A stretch of 64,000 nt of DNA from Sphingomonas endophytica (GTDB taxonomy: Bacteria > Pseudomonadota > Alphaproteobacteria > Sphingomonadales > Sphingomonadaceae). A program made the position numbers and the translations under genes. Positions 1-7,770 of this stretch are shown here, piece after piece. The notes beneath the pieces were generated by a model, which searched no databases, was not told the origin of the DNA, and saw only the letters and a program-made list of their open reading frames with translations. Positions within the stretch are counted from its first letter, which is position 1. Each line of letters begins with the position of its first letter. The stretch spans positions 434,001 through 498,000 of the forward strand of contig NZ_JACIJN010000001.1 in assembly GCF_014199415.1 (NCBI RefSeq), read 5' to 3'.

Positions 1-1041
1 TCGGTCGAGCGCCGCCACCAGCTCATCCTCCGTCGTATAGCGACCGAAGCCGACGCGGATCGTCGCGCGCGCCTGCGCGTCGCTCAGCCCGATCGCGCGC
101 AGCACATGGCTGGTCCGCCCCGACCCGCTCGCGCACGCCGACCCGGCCGAGAACGCCACGTCGCGCACGTCGCTCATCAACCGCGCCACATCCAGCCCGT
201 CGCGCCGCACGCTCAGATTGCCCGGCCAGCGCTGCTCGTCGGGGCCATTAAGCGTCCACCCGCTCAGCCGCGCCCGCGCCAGATCGAACAGCCGTGCCGC
301 CTGCGCCGCATCCTCTGCCATCCGAGTCTTTGCCAACGCCGCCGCCGCCCCGAAGCCCGCACACAAAGCAGGGCTCAGCGTGCCCGAACGCCCGCCCTCC
401 TGATCCCCGCCATGCAGCAACGGCGTCAACGAAACGCCATCGCGCACCCACAAGGCGCCGATTCCCTTAGGCCCGTAGATCTTGTGCGCGGAGATCGCGA
501 TCATGTCGCAAACCTCCGGAATCGCGATCCGTCCATAGCCCTGCACCGCATCGCACAGCAGCAGCGCGCCAAGCGGCTTCACCGCCGCTCCAATCTCGGC
601 GACCGGCTGGATCGTCCCGATCTCGTTGTTGACCAGCATCACCGCGACCAGCCCCGCGCCCGTCTCCTGCACCGCCGTCGCGACCGCATCCGGCGCGACC
701 CGCCCGCCGCGATCAACCGGCAGCACCACATTCGCGCGCCCGCTCGCCGCCACGGTATCGAGCACCGCGGCATGTTCGGTCGCCTGCGTCACGGTCGCGC
801 CGCCGACGCCCTTGATCGCCCAGTTGAGCGCCTCGGTCGCCCCGCTCGTGAACATTACGCGCCCGCCGGCAGGCAGCAGCGCCGCGACCTGCGCGCGCGC
901 CACCTCCACCGCCGCCTTCGCCGCTCGCCCGGCACGATGCGGGGAATGCGGGTTGGCGTGCTGGTCGCGCAGCCACGGCAGCATCGCATCGAACGCCTCG
1001 GGCGCGAGCGGCGTGGTCGCCTGATAATCGAGATAGGTCAT
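1..1041 (-). CDS. Cysteine desulfurase, second copy of a tandem pair (3' end outside window)
   Basis: PLP-dependent fold-type I enzyme of the NifS/IscS class, which removes sulfur from cysteine for Fe-S cluster or tRNA thiolation use. About 347 codons are visible and the stop lies left of the window; the family is usually 370-400 residues. The PLP lysine lies in SAHKIYGPKGIGAL and the sulfur-accepting cysteine in SAGSACASGSG; both are intact. The ATG overlaps the stop of the upstream paralogue (ATGA), so the two are translationally coupled. In sphingomonads such a pair often sits beside suf genes, which would lie to the left; this is inference. Whether it acts in Fe-S assembly or tRNA modification cannot be told from sequence. 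Confidence 0.9.
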   Translation of the reverse strand, partial: MTYLDYQATTPLAPEAFDAMLPWLRDQHANPHSPHRAGRAAKAAVEVARAQVAALLPAGGRVMFTSGATEALNWAIKGVGGATVTQATEHAAVLDTVAASGRANVVLPVDRGGRVAPDAVATAVQETGAGLVAVMLVNNEIGTIQPVAEIGAAVKPLGALLLCDAVQGYGRIAIPEVCDMIAISAHKIYGPKGIGALWVRDGVSLTPLLHGGDQEGGRSGTLSPALCAGFGAAAALAKTRMAEDAAQAARLFDLARARLSGWTLNGPDEQRWPGNLSVRRDGLDVARLMSDVRDVAFSAGSACASGSGRTSHVLRAIGLSDAQARATIRVGFGRYTTEDELVAALDR

Positions 1042-2102
1042 GCCGCGAACCGCCCGGTCGCGCGCGCCACCCCGCGCCATGCCGCAATGAAGCGCTCGAC
1101 ATCGGCATCGGTCGTGGTGCGCCCGAAGCTCACCCGCACCACCTCGCGCGTCGCCTCCTCGCTCCACCCCATCGCGCGCAGCACATGGCTGGGCTTGAGG
1201 CTCCCGCTCGCGCACGCGCTCCCCGCCGACACGGCGATCCCCTGCAGATCGAAGCGGATCAGCTGCGCCGCCGACGCGACCCCCGGCATCCGGTACGCGC
1301 CGATCGCCGGGTGCCGCACGGCATCCTCCGCGACGACGATGCCCCCCGAGCGCCGGATCGCATCATCCAGCCGCGTACGCCGTTCGCCGTGATCCGGCTC
1401 CGCCTCCTCCAGCGCCGCGGCATGGCCGAGCACGCCCGGCAAATTCTCGGTCCCGGGCCGATAGCCACGCTCCTGCCCGCCGCTCGGGTGCAAGGTCGCG
1501 ACGTCGCGCACCAGCAGCGCGCCCGTTCCCGGCGGGCCACCACGCTTGTGCGCCGACACCGCGACGAAATCCGCCACCGCCGCCAGCTCATCCGACGCCG
1601 GCATCTGCGCGGCATCGACCAGCAACAGTCCGCCGCCTTCCCGCACGGCTGCCGCGATGTCGGCGATCGGCTGCCGCACGCCGGTCTCGCTATTGCACCA
1701 TTGCACCGCGACCAGCGCGCCCGCCACGTCGCCGAGCGCCCCCGCATCGACCCGCCCCAGCGCGTCGACCGACAGCACCTCGGCGCGTCCGCCCGCGCGC
1801 AACACCGCGTCATGCTCGACCGCCGAGACGATCCGCCGCGCCAGCACGCACCGTCCCAGCGCGATCGCGAGCGACTCGCTTGCCCCGCTCGTCAGCAACA
1901 CCTCGCCCGTCCAGCCATAAGCCGCGCCGATCCGCCCGCGCGCCGCCTCCAGCGCCGCGCGCGCCGCGCGTCCGGCGGCGTGCGGCGAGGACGGATTGGC
2001 CCACATCGCCATCCCGTCCCGCACCGCCTGCACGGCCGCGGGGGTGATCGGAGTCGTCGCGGCGTGGTCGAGGTACAGCGGCTCGGTCAAGACACATTCC
2101 AT
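1038..2102 (-). CDS. Cysteine desulfurase, first copy of a tandem pair
   Basis: 354-residue PLP-dependent cysteine desulfurase / class V aminotransferase. It opens with the typical LYLDHAATTP strand. The PLP lysine is in AVSAHKRGGPPGTGALL and the active cysteine in SAGSACASGSLKPSHVLRAMG. It is shorter than housekeeping IscS and clearly diverged from the downstream copy (about 30-40% identity by eye). It is first in the leftward operon and overlaps the second copy by 4 nt. The start is the ATG giving MECVLTEPLY; an in-frame TTG four codons later is possible. Two adjacent desulfurases suggest separate partners (Suf versus tRNA thiolation), but which is which is not visible. Confidence 0.9.
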   Translation of the reverse strand: MECVLTEPLYLDHAATTPITPAAVQAVRDGMAMWANPSSPHAAGRAARAALEAARGRIGAAYGWTGEVLLTSGASESLAIALGRCVLARRIVSAVEHDAVLRAGGRAEVLSVDALGRVDAGALGDVAGALVAVQWCNSETGVRQPIADIAAAVREGGGLLLVDAAQMPASDELAAVADFVAVSAHKRGGPPGTGALLVRDVATLHPSGGQERGYRPGTENLPGVLGHAAALEEAEPDHGERRTRLDDAIRRSGGIVVAEDAVRHPAIGAYRMPGVASAAQLIRFDLQGIAVSAGSACASGSLKPSHVLRAMGWSEEATREVVRVSFGRTTTDADVERFIAAWRGVARATGRFAA

Positions 2103-2174
2103 TTTCGGCGTTCGGGCCTATATAGCGCGCTTCCCGCCGGCCCCAACGGCTGCCTGCCCAAGCACAAGGTCATC

Positions 2175-2831
2175 ATGCCAGAAGTCATCTTTCCCGGACC
2201 CGAAGGCCGCATCGAGGGGCGCTTCGCCCCCGCCCCGCGCCCGCGCGCGCCCGTCGCGATGATCCTCCACCCGCACCCGAACGCGGGCGGCACGATGAAC
2301 AACAAGATCGTGCAGGAATTGTACAAGACCTTCCAGCGCCGCGGTTTCGCAACCTTGCGCTTCAACTTCCGCGGCGTCGGCAAGAGCCAGGGAACGTTCG
2401 ACAACGGCATCGGCGAACTGTCCGACGCCGCCTCCGCGCTCGACTGGGTGCAGAGCTTCCATCAGGAGGCGCAGACCACCTGGGTCGCGGGCTTCGGCTT
2501 CGGCGCGTGGATCGCGATGCAGCTGCTGATGCGCCGCCCGGAGATCCGCGGCTTCATCTCGATCGCGCCGCCCGCCAACCTGTTCGACTTCTCGTTTCTC
2601 GCACCATGCCCGTCGTCGGGGATCATCATCCAGGGCGCCGAGGACGAGGTCGCCACCCCGCTCGCCTCGCAGAAGCTGGTCGACAAGCTGCGCACGCAGA
2701 AGCACATCACGATCCACCACGACGTGATTCCGCGCGCCAACCATTTCTTCGAGCATGAGATGGACGACCTGATGAAGTCGGTCGACAATTACCTCGACAT
2801 GCGGCTGGACCCGAACTCGCCGATCAAGTGA
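2175..2831 (+). CDS. Alpha/beta hydrolase of the COG2945 type with altered nucleophile elbow
   Basis: 218-residue cytosolic alpha/beta hydrolase fold protein, divergent from the desulfurase pair with 72 nt between starts. The oxyanion strand (ILHPHPNAGGTMNN) and the RFNFRGVGKSQG segment are typical of the COG2945 family, and a C-terminal HFFEHE holds the expected histidine. The elbow reads GFGFGAW, so residue 108, where the family normally has the serine nucleophile (GxSxG), is glycine. The start is chosen because MPEVIFPGPEG matches family N-termini; the longer open frame upstream runs antisense to the desulfurase. Substrate unknown. If the serine is really absent, the protein may be non-hydrolytic or use another residue. 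Confidence 0.85.
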   Translation: MPEVIFPGPEGRIEGRFAPAPRPRAPVAMILHPHPNAGGTMNNKIVQELYKTFQRRGFATLRFNFRGVGKSQGTFDNGIGELSDAASALDWVQSFHQEAQTTWVAGFGFGAWIAMQLLMRRPEIRGFISIAPPANLFDFSFLAPCPSSGIIIQGAEDEVATPLASQKLVDKLRTQKHITIHHDVIPRANHFFEHEMDDLMKSVDNYLDMRLDPNSPIK

Positions 2832-2965
2832 GGCTGGCGCGAGCGGATCAGCCCCGCTGATCCGCGCCCCGCGCGCCAGCCCGGCCGGCGGCGCCCCGCG
2901 CCGACCGACGACGCGGGCTTTGCCCGCGTCTGCCCCCCGCGATATAAAGCCGGCGGAGGTTCGCG

Positions 2966-3196
2966 ATGCCGTCACGCCCGCAAAAGCCATGGTTCGCCCT
3001 GAAGCGTTACGGTTATGGCGCGGGAATGCCAATCACATGGCAGGGCTGGGCATTATTGGCGCTCTTCTTCGCGATCGTGACGCTCGCGAACATCTTCCTC
3101 GACCAAGGCGCACGAACCGCCGCGATCCTTACTGCCGCGGTGCTGCTGGCGGTCGTCGCCGCCTTCAAGACCAATGGCGGCTGGCGTTGGCGGTGA
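2966..3196 (+). CDS. Small membrane protein, 76 aa, unknown function
   Basis: Short basic N-terminus with the segment FALKRYGYGAGMPITWQGW, followed by two predicted transmembrane helices (roughly residues 28-45 and 50-67) and a charged tail. A GGAGG Shine-Dalgarno lies 5-10 nt before the ATG. The RYGYG-x-G-x-P-x-TWQGW segment looks like that of small hypothetical membrane proteins I recall from sphingomonads, so I think it is a real gene. It stands alone between the hydrolase and the threonine-dehydratase operon. No function can be assigned. Confidence 0.7.
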   Translation: MPSRPQKPWFALKRYGYGAGMPITWQGWALLALFFAIVTLANIFLDQGARTAAILTAAVLLAVVAAFKTNGGWRWR

Positions 3197-3251
3197 GGCG
3201 AGTGCGAATGACGCCGCGGGGCTGAAAGCGACGCCAGTACGTCACCTCTTT

Positions 3252-3335
3252 CGTCGCCCCGGACGTGATCCGAGGCCCCGCTTCAACCCACGCGGGACAG
3301 AAGAAGCTGGATCCCGGGTCAGGCCCGGGATGACG
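3252..3335. repeat. Intergenic palindromic repeat, family C
   Basis: The only stretch above 300 nt without a gene (3197-3521) holds this element. One end is CGTCGCCCCGGACGTGATC; the other is a perfect stem, ATCCCGGG / CCCGGGAT with a short loop, ending GATGACG. This layout matches REP/BIME-like elements common between genes in sphingomonads. It may form an mRNA 3' hairpin for the rightward small membrane gene. Nothing else coding is visible in the gap apart from the 26-bp shared sequence near its right end. Confidence 0.7.
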
Positions 3336-3490
3336 GACACAGGGGGATCACTCCCTCGCCACGCAACCGGCCTGTCCTACACGCCTCGACAAGGCATATG
3401 CGTTCGCGTCATGCCTGCCGCGCGCCCTTGCCACCGCCACCGCCACCGCCTCGACGTTCTTAAGAGCGCCGCCCGCGCGGACCCCGCCAG

Positions 3491-3516
3491 CGTCTCAGCA
3501 TTCGCAACATTCGCGC
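3491..3516. repeat. 26-bp sequence shared with 61651-61676
   Basis: 25 of 26 bases match a sequence just upstream of gor. It contains a tandem near-duplication built on ACATTCGC. It lies 5 nt beyond the stop codon of the small gene on the minus strand. It belongs to none of the other repeat families here. Function unknown. Confidence 0.75.
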
Positions 3517-3521
3517 GGGCA

Positions 3522-3701
3522 TCACATCGTCCAGATCAGCACATTCCCCACCAGCACGGCGGCCATCACCAGCATCAGCACGCCCTTCAACCACTGCCGC
3601 CGCTTCACCAGCAGATACCCGCCGCCGATCGCACACGCGAACGCCGCGAGCATCGCCACCGCCGGCGCGACCGCCGCAATCCCTGTCAGCGCGCCGTTCA
3701 C
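3522..3701 (-). CDS. 59-aa membrane protein coupled to the threonine-dehydratase-like gene
   Basis: GTG start overlapping the stop of the upstream enzyme gene (GTGA), a sign of translational coupling and the main reason to accept this short gene. The product has two hydrophobic segments (about residues 5-27 and 39-57) separated by a basic turn, GGYLLVKRRQW, and ends IWTM. Such a hairpin would place the basic loop in the cytoplasm. I do not recognise a family; it could be a small accessory membrane protein. Confidence 0.6.
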   Translation of the reverse strand: MNGALTGIAAVAPAVAMLAAFACAIGGGYLLVKRRQWLKGVLMLVMAAVLVGNVLIWTM

Positions 3702-4660
3702 GCCCCTTCCCCCGCCAGCACCCGCGCATAGTCCGCCATGTCGACGTTCCCACCCGACAGGATCACCAGCATCCCCGGCTCGACCGCGACCCGCCCGGCC
3801 AGCACCGCCGCGAGCGCCACCGCCCCGCCCGGTTCGACCACCAGCCGCAGCTGCGCCGCCGCCCAGCGCTGTGCCGCGCGCACCTCCGCTTCGCTGACCG
3901 CCACCCCGGTCGCGTCGCGCCGCGCCAGCACATCGAACGTGAGCGGCGACACACGCATCGCCTGCAACGCATCGCACGCGGTCGGCGGCGGCGCGTCGCC
4001 GACCGGCTCGATCCAGCTCGCCTCCAGACTGCGGCGCATGTCGTCCCAGCCCTCCGGCTCGACCACCGTCACCCGCGCCTCGGGCAAGGCCAGCGCGAGT
4101 CCCGCCGCCAGCCCGCCCCCGCCGCATGGCACCACCACATGGCGCGGCGCGCCGAGCCCCGCCGCCGCCATTTGCGCCGCCGCCTCGACTCCCGCGCTGC
4201 CCTGCCCCTCGATTACCCACGGATCGTCGAAGCTCGGCACCAACGTCGCGCCGCGCGCCTCCGCCAGCCGCGCCGCGATCGTCTCGCGCGACTCCGTGGC
4301 ACGGTCATACGGCACCAGCTCCGCGCCGAGTGCCAGCGTCGACTCACGCTTCGCGGCAGGGGCGTCGGCGGGCATCACCACCGTTGCCGAAATACCCAGT
4401 CGCTTCGCCGCCCAGGCGATTCCCTGCGCATGATTGCCCGACGAGAACGCCACGACGCCGCGCTGCCTCGCCTCGTCGCTCAACGCGGTCAGCCGGTGCC
4501 AGGCGCCGCGGACCTTGAACGCGCCGATCGGCTGGAGACATTCCGCTTTGAAAACGATCTCCACACCGTTGATTTCACGATGATATATCGGCGTCGGCGG
4601 GAGCACGGCAGCCACCTTGGCGGCAGCGTCGCGCACCCCGGCGCGGGTCGGGTGTCGCAT
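3698..4660 (-). CDS. Threonine/serine dehydratase family PLP enzyme
   Basis: 320-residue fold-type II PLP enzyme of the catabolic threonine/serine dehydratase or threo-3-hydroxyaspartate ammonia-lyase class. The Schiff-base lysine is in IGAFKVRGAWHRL, the substrate loop is SSGNHAQGIAWAAK and the phosphate-binding loop is PCGGGGLAAG. It lacks the ACT regulatory domain of biosynthetic IlvA, so a catabolic or racemase-like role is more likely. The start is the ATG giving MRHPTRAGV; a GTG three codons upstream is possible. It is divergent from the ornithine decarboxylase leader and followed by the overlapping 59-aa gene. Substrate (Thr, Ser or hydroxy-Asp) is not resolved. Confidence 0.85.
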   Translation of the reverse strand: MRHPTRAGVRDAAAKVAAVLPPTPIYHREINGVEIVFKAECLQPIGAFKVRGAWHRLTALSDEARQRGVVAFSSGNHAQGIAWAAKRLGISATVVMPADAPAAKRESTLALGAELVPYDRATESRETIAARLAEARGATLVPSFDDPWVIEGQGSAGVEAAAQMAAAGLGAPRHVVVPCGGGGLAAGLALALPEARVTVVEPEGWDDMRRSLEASWIEPVGDAPPPTACDALQAMRVSPLTFDVLARRDATGVAVSEAEVRAAQRWAAAQLRLVVEPGGAVALAAVLAGRVAVEPGMLVILSGGNVDMADYARVLAGEGA

Positions 4661-4688
4661 AATCGTCACGATTGAACCTTTCGTCGCA

Positions 4689-4808
4689 ATGGACACTTTA
4701 CATCCACGTCCAGCGATCATATTTCGCGCCTCCGCTGCCCCATGGGACTTCCAACCGCAAGGCAGCTTTTTGTCACCGTATGCCGCAAGGCAATTGGAGG
4801 TCCCTTGA
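4689..4808 (+). promoter_or_regulatory. Ornithine decarboxylase leader: upstream ORF plus two hairpins
   Basis: A 39-codon ORF (ATG to TGA) ends one base before the decarboxylase start and contains its Shine-Dalgarno. It includes TTA and ATA codons, which are rare in this GC-rich DNA. GCTGCC (4734-4739) can pair with GGCAGC (4761-4766), which is followed directly by five T residues, a terminator-like arrangement with a long loop. Further on, TGCC-GCAA-GGCA (4781-4792) is a small GNRA-loop hairpin just before GGAGG. This resembles leader-controlled polyamine genes such as E. coli speF. I cannot confirm that it matches the alphaproteobacterial speF RNA family. Confidence 0.4.
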
Positions 4809-4809
4809 G

Positions 4810-6042
4810 TTGCACCAGCATCATCGCGCGCTGGGGTTAGCGCCCCTCTCGACCGTTCCCGCCGATTCCGTCGCCGGGGCCATCGACATCGCCATTCGTC
4901 AGCCGGTTCAGCCGGTGACGATCGTTCGTCCGCACGCCGCGGCACGGGCCGCCCGCTTCTTTACGGAGAAGTTTCCGGGCCGGACCATGTATGCGGTCAA
5001 GGCGAACCCGAGCCCGGAGCTGCTACGCACGCTCTATGACAATGGTGTGACGACCTACGACGTCGCCTCGATCGCCGAGGTCCGTCTGGTCGCCCGCACC
5101 TTGCCGGACGCGACCCTGTGCTTCATGCACCCGGTCAAGGCCGAGGAAGCGATTGCCGAGGCGTATTTCACGCACGGTGTCCGCACCTTTTCGCTCGACA
5201 GCATGGAAGAGCTGGCGAAGATCGTGCGTGCCACCCGCGGCGCTGCCGACCTCACGCTCTGCGTGCGGCTGCGCGTCTCGTCGGAGCATTCGAAGCTCAG
5301 CCTCGGCGCCAAATTCGGGGTCGCTCCCGACGAAGCGCAGGAGCTGCTGTTCGCGACGCGTCAGGTCGCCGATGCGCTCGGCATCTGCTTCCACGTCGGT
5401 TCGCAGGCGATGACTCCGGATGCCTATGCACAGGCGATGGAGCGCGTGCGCCAGGCGATCGTCGCCGCGGCGGTGACGGTCGACGTCATCGACGTCGGCG
5501 GTGGCTTCCCTTCGGCCTATCCGGGCATGACCCCGCCGCCGCTGGAGCGTTACTTCGAGACGATCCACCGCGCATTCGAGAGCCTGCCGATCAGCTATTC
5601 GGCCGAACTCTGGGCGGAGCCGGGCCGCGCGCTCAGCGCCGAGTACAGTTCGGTCGTGGTGCGCGTCGAGCGTCGCCGCGGCGAGGAATTGTACATCAAC
5701 GACGGTGCCTATGGCGCGCTGTTCGACGCGGCGCACATCGGCTGGCGCTACCCGGTCGCGCTGCTGCGCGAGCCGGAGTCGACCGTCCGCGATCATGCGT
5801 TCAGCCTGTGGGGTCCGACCTGCGACGACATGGACTATATGCCCGGTCCGTTCCCGCTCCCCGCGGACGTGACCGTCGGCGACTATGTCGAGATCGGGAT
5901 GCTCGGCGCCTATGGCGCGGCGATGCGCACCGCGTTCAACGGCTTCACCTCGGACGAGACGGTGGTCGCCACCGACGAGCCGATGGAGTCGCTCTACATC
6001 GAATTGCCGCGACAGGTTACCGGCAACGTCGTGAAGCTGTAA
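4810..6042 (+). CDS. Ornithine (or lysine/ornithine) decarboxylase, fold type III
   Basis: 410-residue PLP decarboxylase making putrescine from ornithine (possibly cadaverine from lysine). The PLP lysine is K64 in TMYAVKANPSPELL; other family marks are FHVGSQ, the glycine-rich DVGGGFPS, EPGRALSAE, and the catalytic cysteine C338 in LWGPTCDDMD. The start is a TTG: GGAGG at 4796-4800 sits nine bases upstream, whereas the longer in-frame ATG start would have no such site. It lies behind a structured leader and 109 nt before the DHS-fold gene, so the two probably form a polyamine unit (putrescine, then homospermidine). Confidence 0.93.
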   Translation: MHQHHRALGLAPLSTVPADSVAGAIDIAIRQPVQPVTIVRPHAAARAARFFTEKFPGRTMYAVKANPSPELLRTLYDNGVTTYDVASIAEVRLVARTLPDATLCFMHPVKAEEAIAEAYFTHGVRTFSLDSMEELAKIVRATRGAADLTLCVRLRVSSEHSKLSLGAKFGVAPDEAQELLFATRQVADALGICFHVGSQAMTPDAYAQAMERVRQAIVAAAVTVDVIDVGGGFPSAYPGMTPPPLERYFETIHRAFESLPISYSAELWAEPGRALSAEYSSVVVRVERRRGEELYINDGAYGALFDAAHIGWRYPVALLREPESTVRDHAFSLWGPTCDDMDYMPGPFPLPADVTVGDYVEIGMLGAYGAAMRTAFNGFTSDETVVATDEPMESLYIELPRQVTGNVVKL

Positions 6043-6151
6043 CCTTCCGACTTCAGTGATCCGGTGACGGCGTGCGGACATTCCGCACGCCGTCATCGTT
6101 CGGGTCTTCGCGTCCCCATTGAACGACGTGCATTTCCCTGTGGGAGCCCCC

Positions 6152-7210
6152 ATGACCGACACCAAGATCAACGACATTCGCAAGGCCGAGCTGCTGTCGA
6201 AGCAGGTCAAGCACATCGACATCAAGAGCTTCGACGCGCGCCCGATCGTCGACGCGATGAGCGACATGAGCTTCACCAGCCGCGACCTCGGCCGCGCGAC
6301 GAAGATCTACAACCAGATGCTGGGCGACAAGGACTGCACCGTCGTCCTCGTCATCGCCGGGTCGACCTCGGCCGGCGGCTGCATGGACCTCTATGCCGAA
6401 CTGGTGCGCAACAACATGGTCGACGTGATCGTCGCCACTGGCGCGACGATCGTCGACATGGATTTCTTCGAGGGCCTTGGCCACAAACATTATCAGGCGC
6501 TCGAAGTGCCCGACGACGACACGCTGCGCTCGCTCTACATCGACCGCATCTACGACACGTATATCGACGAGGAGCAGCTTCAGGACTGCGACCACACGAT
6601 TTACGAGATCTGCAATCAGGTCGAACCGAAGGCCTATTCGTCGCGCGCCTTTATCCGCGAGATGGGCAAGTATCTCGTCGAGCACGGCAAGAAGGAGAAC
6701 AGCCTCGTCAAGCTCGCCTATGAGCATGACGTGCCGATCTTCTGCCCGGCGTTCGTCGACAGCTCGGCGGGCTTCGGTCTCGTCAAACATCAGGTCGATC
6801 GTGCCAACGAAGGCAAGCCGTATCTGATGATCGACGCGGTCGCGGACTTCCGCGAGCTGACCGACATCAAGATCAAGGCGGGCACCACCGGCCTGCTGAT
6901 GATCGGCGGCGGCGTGCCGAAGAACTTCATCCAGGACACCGTCGTCTGCGCCGAGATCCTCGGCCACGAGGATGTCGAGGTGCATAAATACGCGGTGCAG
7001 ATCACCGTCGCCGACGTCCGCGACGGCGCGTGCTCGTCGTCGACGCTGCAGGAAGCGGCGAGCTGGGGCAAGGTCAACACCGGCATCGAGCAGATGGTGT
7101 TCGCCGAGGCCGGCTCGGTGATGCCGCTGCTCGCCTCGGACGCCTATCACCGCGGCCTGTGGAAGGACCGCCCGACCCGCAAGTGGGCGACGCTGTTCGA
7201 CACGAAGTAA
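6152..7210 (+). CDS. Deoxyhypusine-synthase-fold enzyme, probable homospermidine synthase
   Basis: 352-residue member of the deoxyhypusine synthase family. The catalytic lysine region EAVSWGK of eukaryotic DHS appears as LQEAASWGKVN with K307. NAD-binding segments are seen in VLVIAGSTSAGG and LMIGGGVPKN. Bacteria lack the eIF5A substrate, and plant homospermidine synthase evolved from DHS, so a polyamine product is more likely. The adjacent decarboxylase makes putrescine, and Sphingomonas sensu stricto is known for sym-homospermidine, so putrescine to homospermidine is my inference. GGGAG precedes the ATG; an upstream TTG (6119) is weaker. A strong terminator follows. Confidence 0.85.
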   Translation: MTDTKINDIRKAELLSKQVKHIDIKSFDARPIVDAMSDMSFTSRDLGRATKIYNQMLGDKDCTVVLVIAGSTSAGGCMDLYAELVRNNMVDVIVATGATIVDMDFFEGLGHKHYQALEVPDDDTLRSLYIDRIYDTYIDEEQLQDCDHTIYEICNQVEPKAYSSRAFIREMGKYLVEHGKKENSLVKLAYEHDVPIFCPAFVDSSAGFGLVKHQVDRANEGKPYLMIDAVADFRELTDIKIKAGTTGLLMIGGGVPKNFIQDTVVCAEILGHEDVEVHKYAVQITVADVRDGACSSSTLQEAASWGKVNTGIEQMVFAEAGSVMPLLASDAYHRGLWKDRPTRKWATLFDTK

Positions 7211-7237
7211 CGTTGCGCCGGCAGGCGCGCTGATGCA

Positions 7238-7271
7238 GCCTTCCCCGGGAACCAACCGGGGAAGGCTTTTT
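7238..7271 (+). terminator. Rho-independent terminator of the polyamine genes
   Basis: Perfect 11-bp stem GCCTTCCCCGG / CCGGGGAAGGC with a 7-nt loop followed by TTTTT. Its 3' arm holds the GGAAGG that would serve as ribosome binding site for the next gene, whose ATG begins two bases after the T run. Confidence 0.93.
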
Positions 7272-7272
7272 C

Positions 7273-7698
7273 ATGCACAGCGACTTCCTGAGCCCGATGG
7301 TGGCGCTGATCGCCTGGACGCTGGTGATGCTCGGCTGGATGATCGCGACGCGGATGCCGGCCATGGCGGCGGCGGGCATCGATCTGCGGAAGCTGGTCGG
7401 GACCAAGGGCGCGGACGCCGATCGCGCACTGCCCGCCGCGGCGCAGTGGAAGGCGCATAACTACAACCATCTATTGGAGCAGCCGACGCTCTTCTACGCC
7501 GTCTCCGCCGTAATCGCGATCAGCGGCACCGGCAACGGGATCAATGCGTGGCTCGCCTGGGGCTATGTGGCGGTCCGCATGGTGCACAGCCTGGTGCAGG
7601 CGACCGTCAACCGCGTCGCTCCGCGCTTCGCCTTGTTCCTGTTGTCGAGCCTGCTGCTCGCCGCGCTGACGCTCAACGCGGCGATCGCGGTGTTCTGA
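7273..7698 (+). CDS. MAPEG family membrane protein
   Basis: 141-residue integral membrane protein of the MAPEG (membrane-associated eicosanoid/glutathione metabolism) family. Four hydrophobic segments are visible, with the hallmark NYNHLLEQPTLFYAV after the first loop and VRMVHSLVQATVNRV before the last helices. Bacterial members are thought to act as glutathione transferases or peroxidases, but the substrate here is unknown. The start codon follows the upstream terminator directly, with GGAAGG in the terminator stem 7 nt away. It is monocistronic by appearance. Confidence 0.85.
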   Translation: MHSDFLSPMVALIAWTLVMLGWMIATRMPAMAAAGIDLRKLVGTKGADADRALPAAAQWKAHNYNHLLEQPTLFYAVSAVIAISGTGNGINAWLAWGYVAVRMVHSLVQATVNRVAPRFALFLLSSLLLAALTLNAAIAVF

Positions 7699-7770
7699 CC
7701 TGACGATGTTGCGCGCCGCTCGGTCGCCGTCTTACACCAGCTCCACGGAAAACATCGGGAGGACATAGCG

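Noticed and set aside
1185..2174. 330-codon N-terminal extension of the alpha/beta hydrolase
   Set aside because: It runs antisense to the cysteine desulfurase; family N-terminus begins at 2175.
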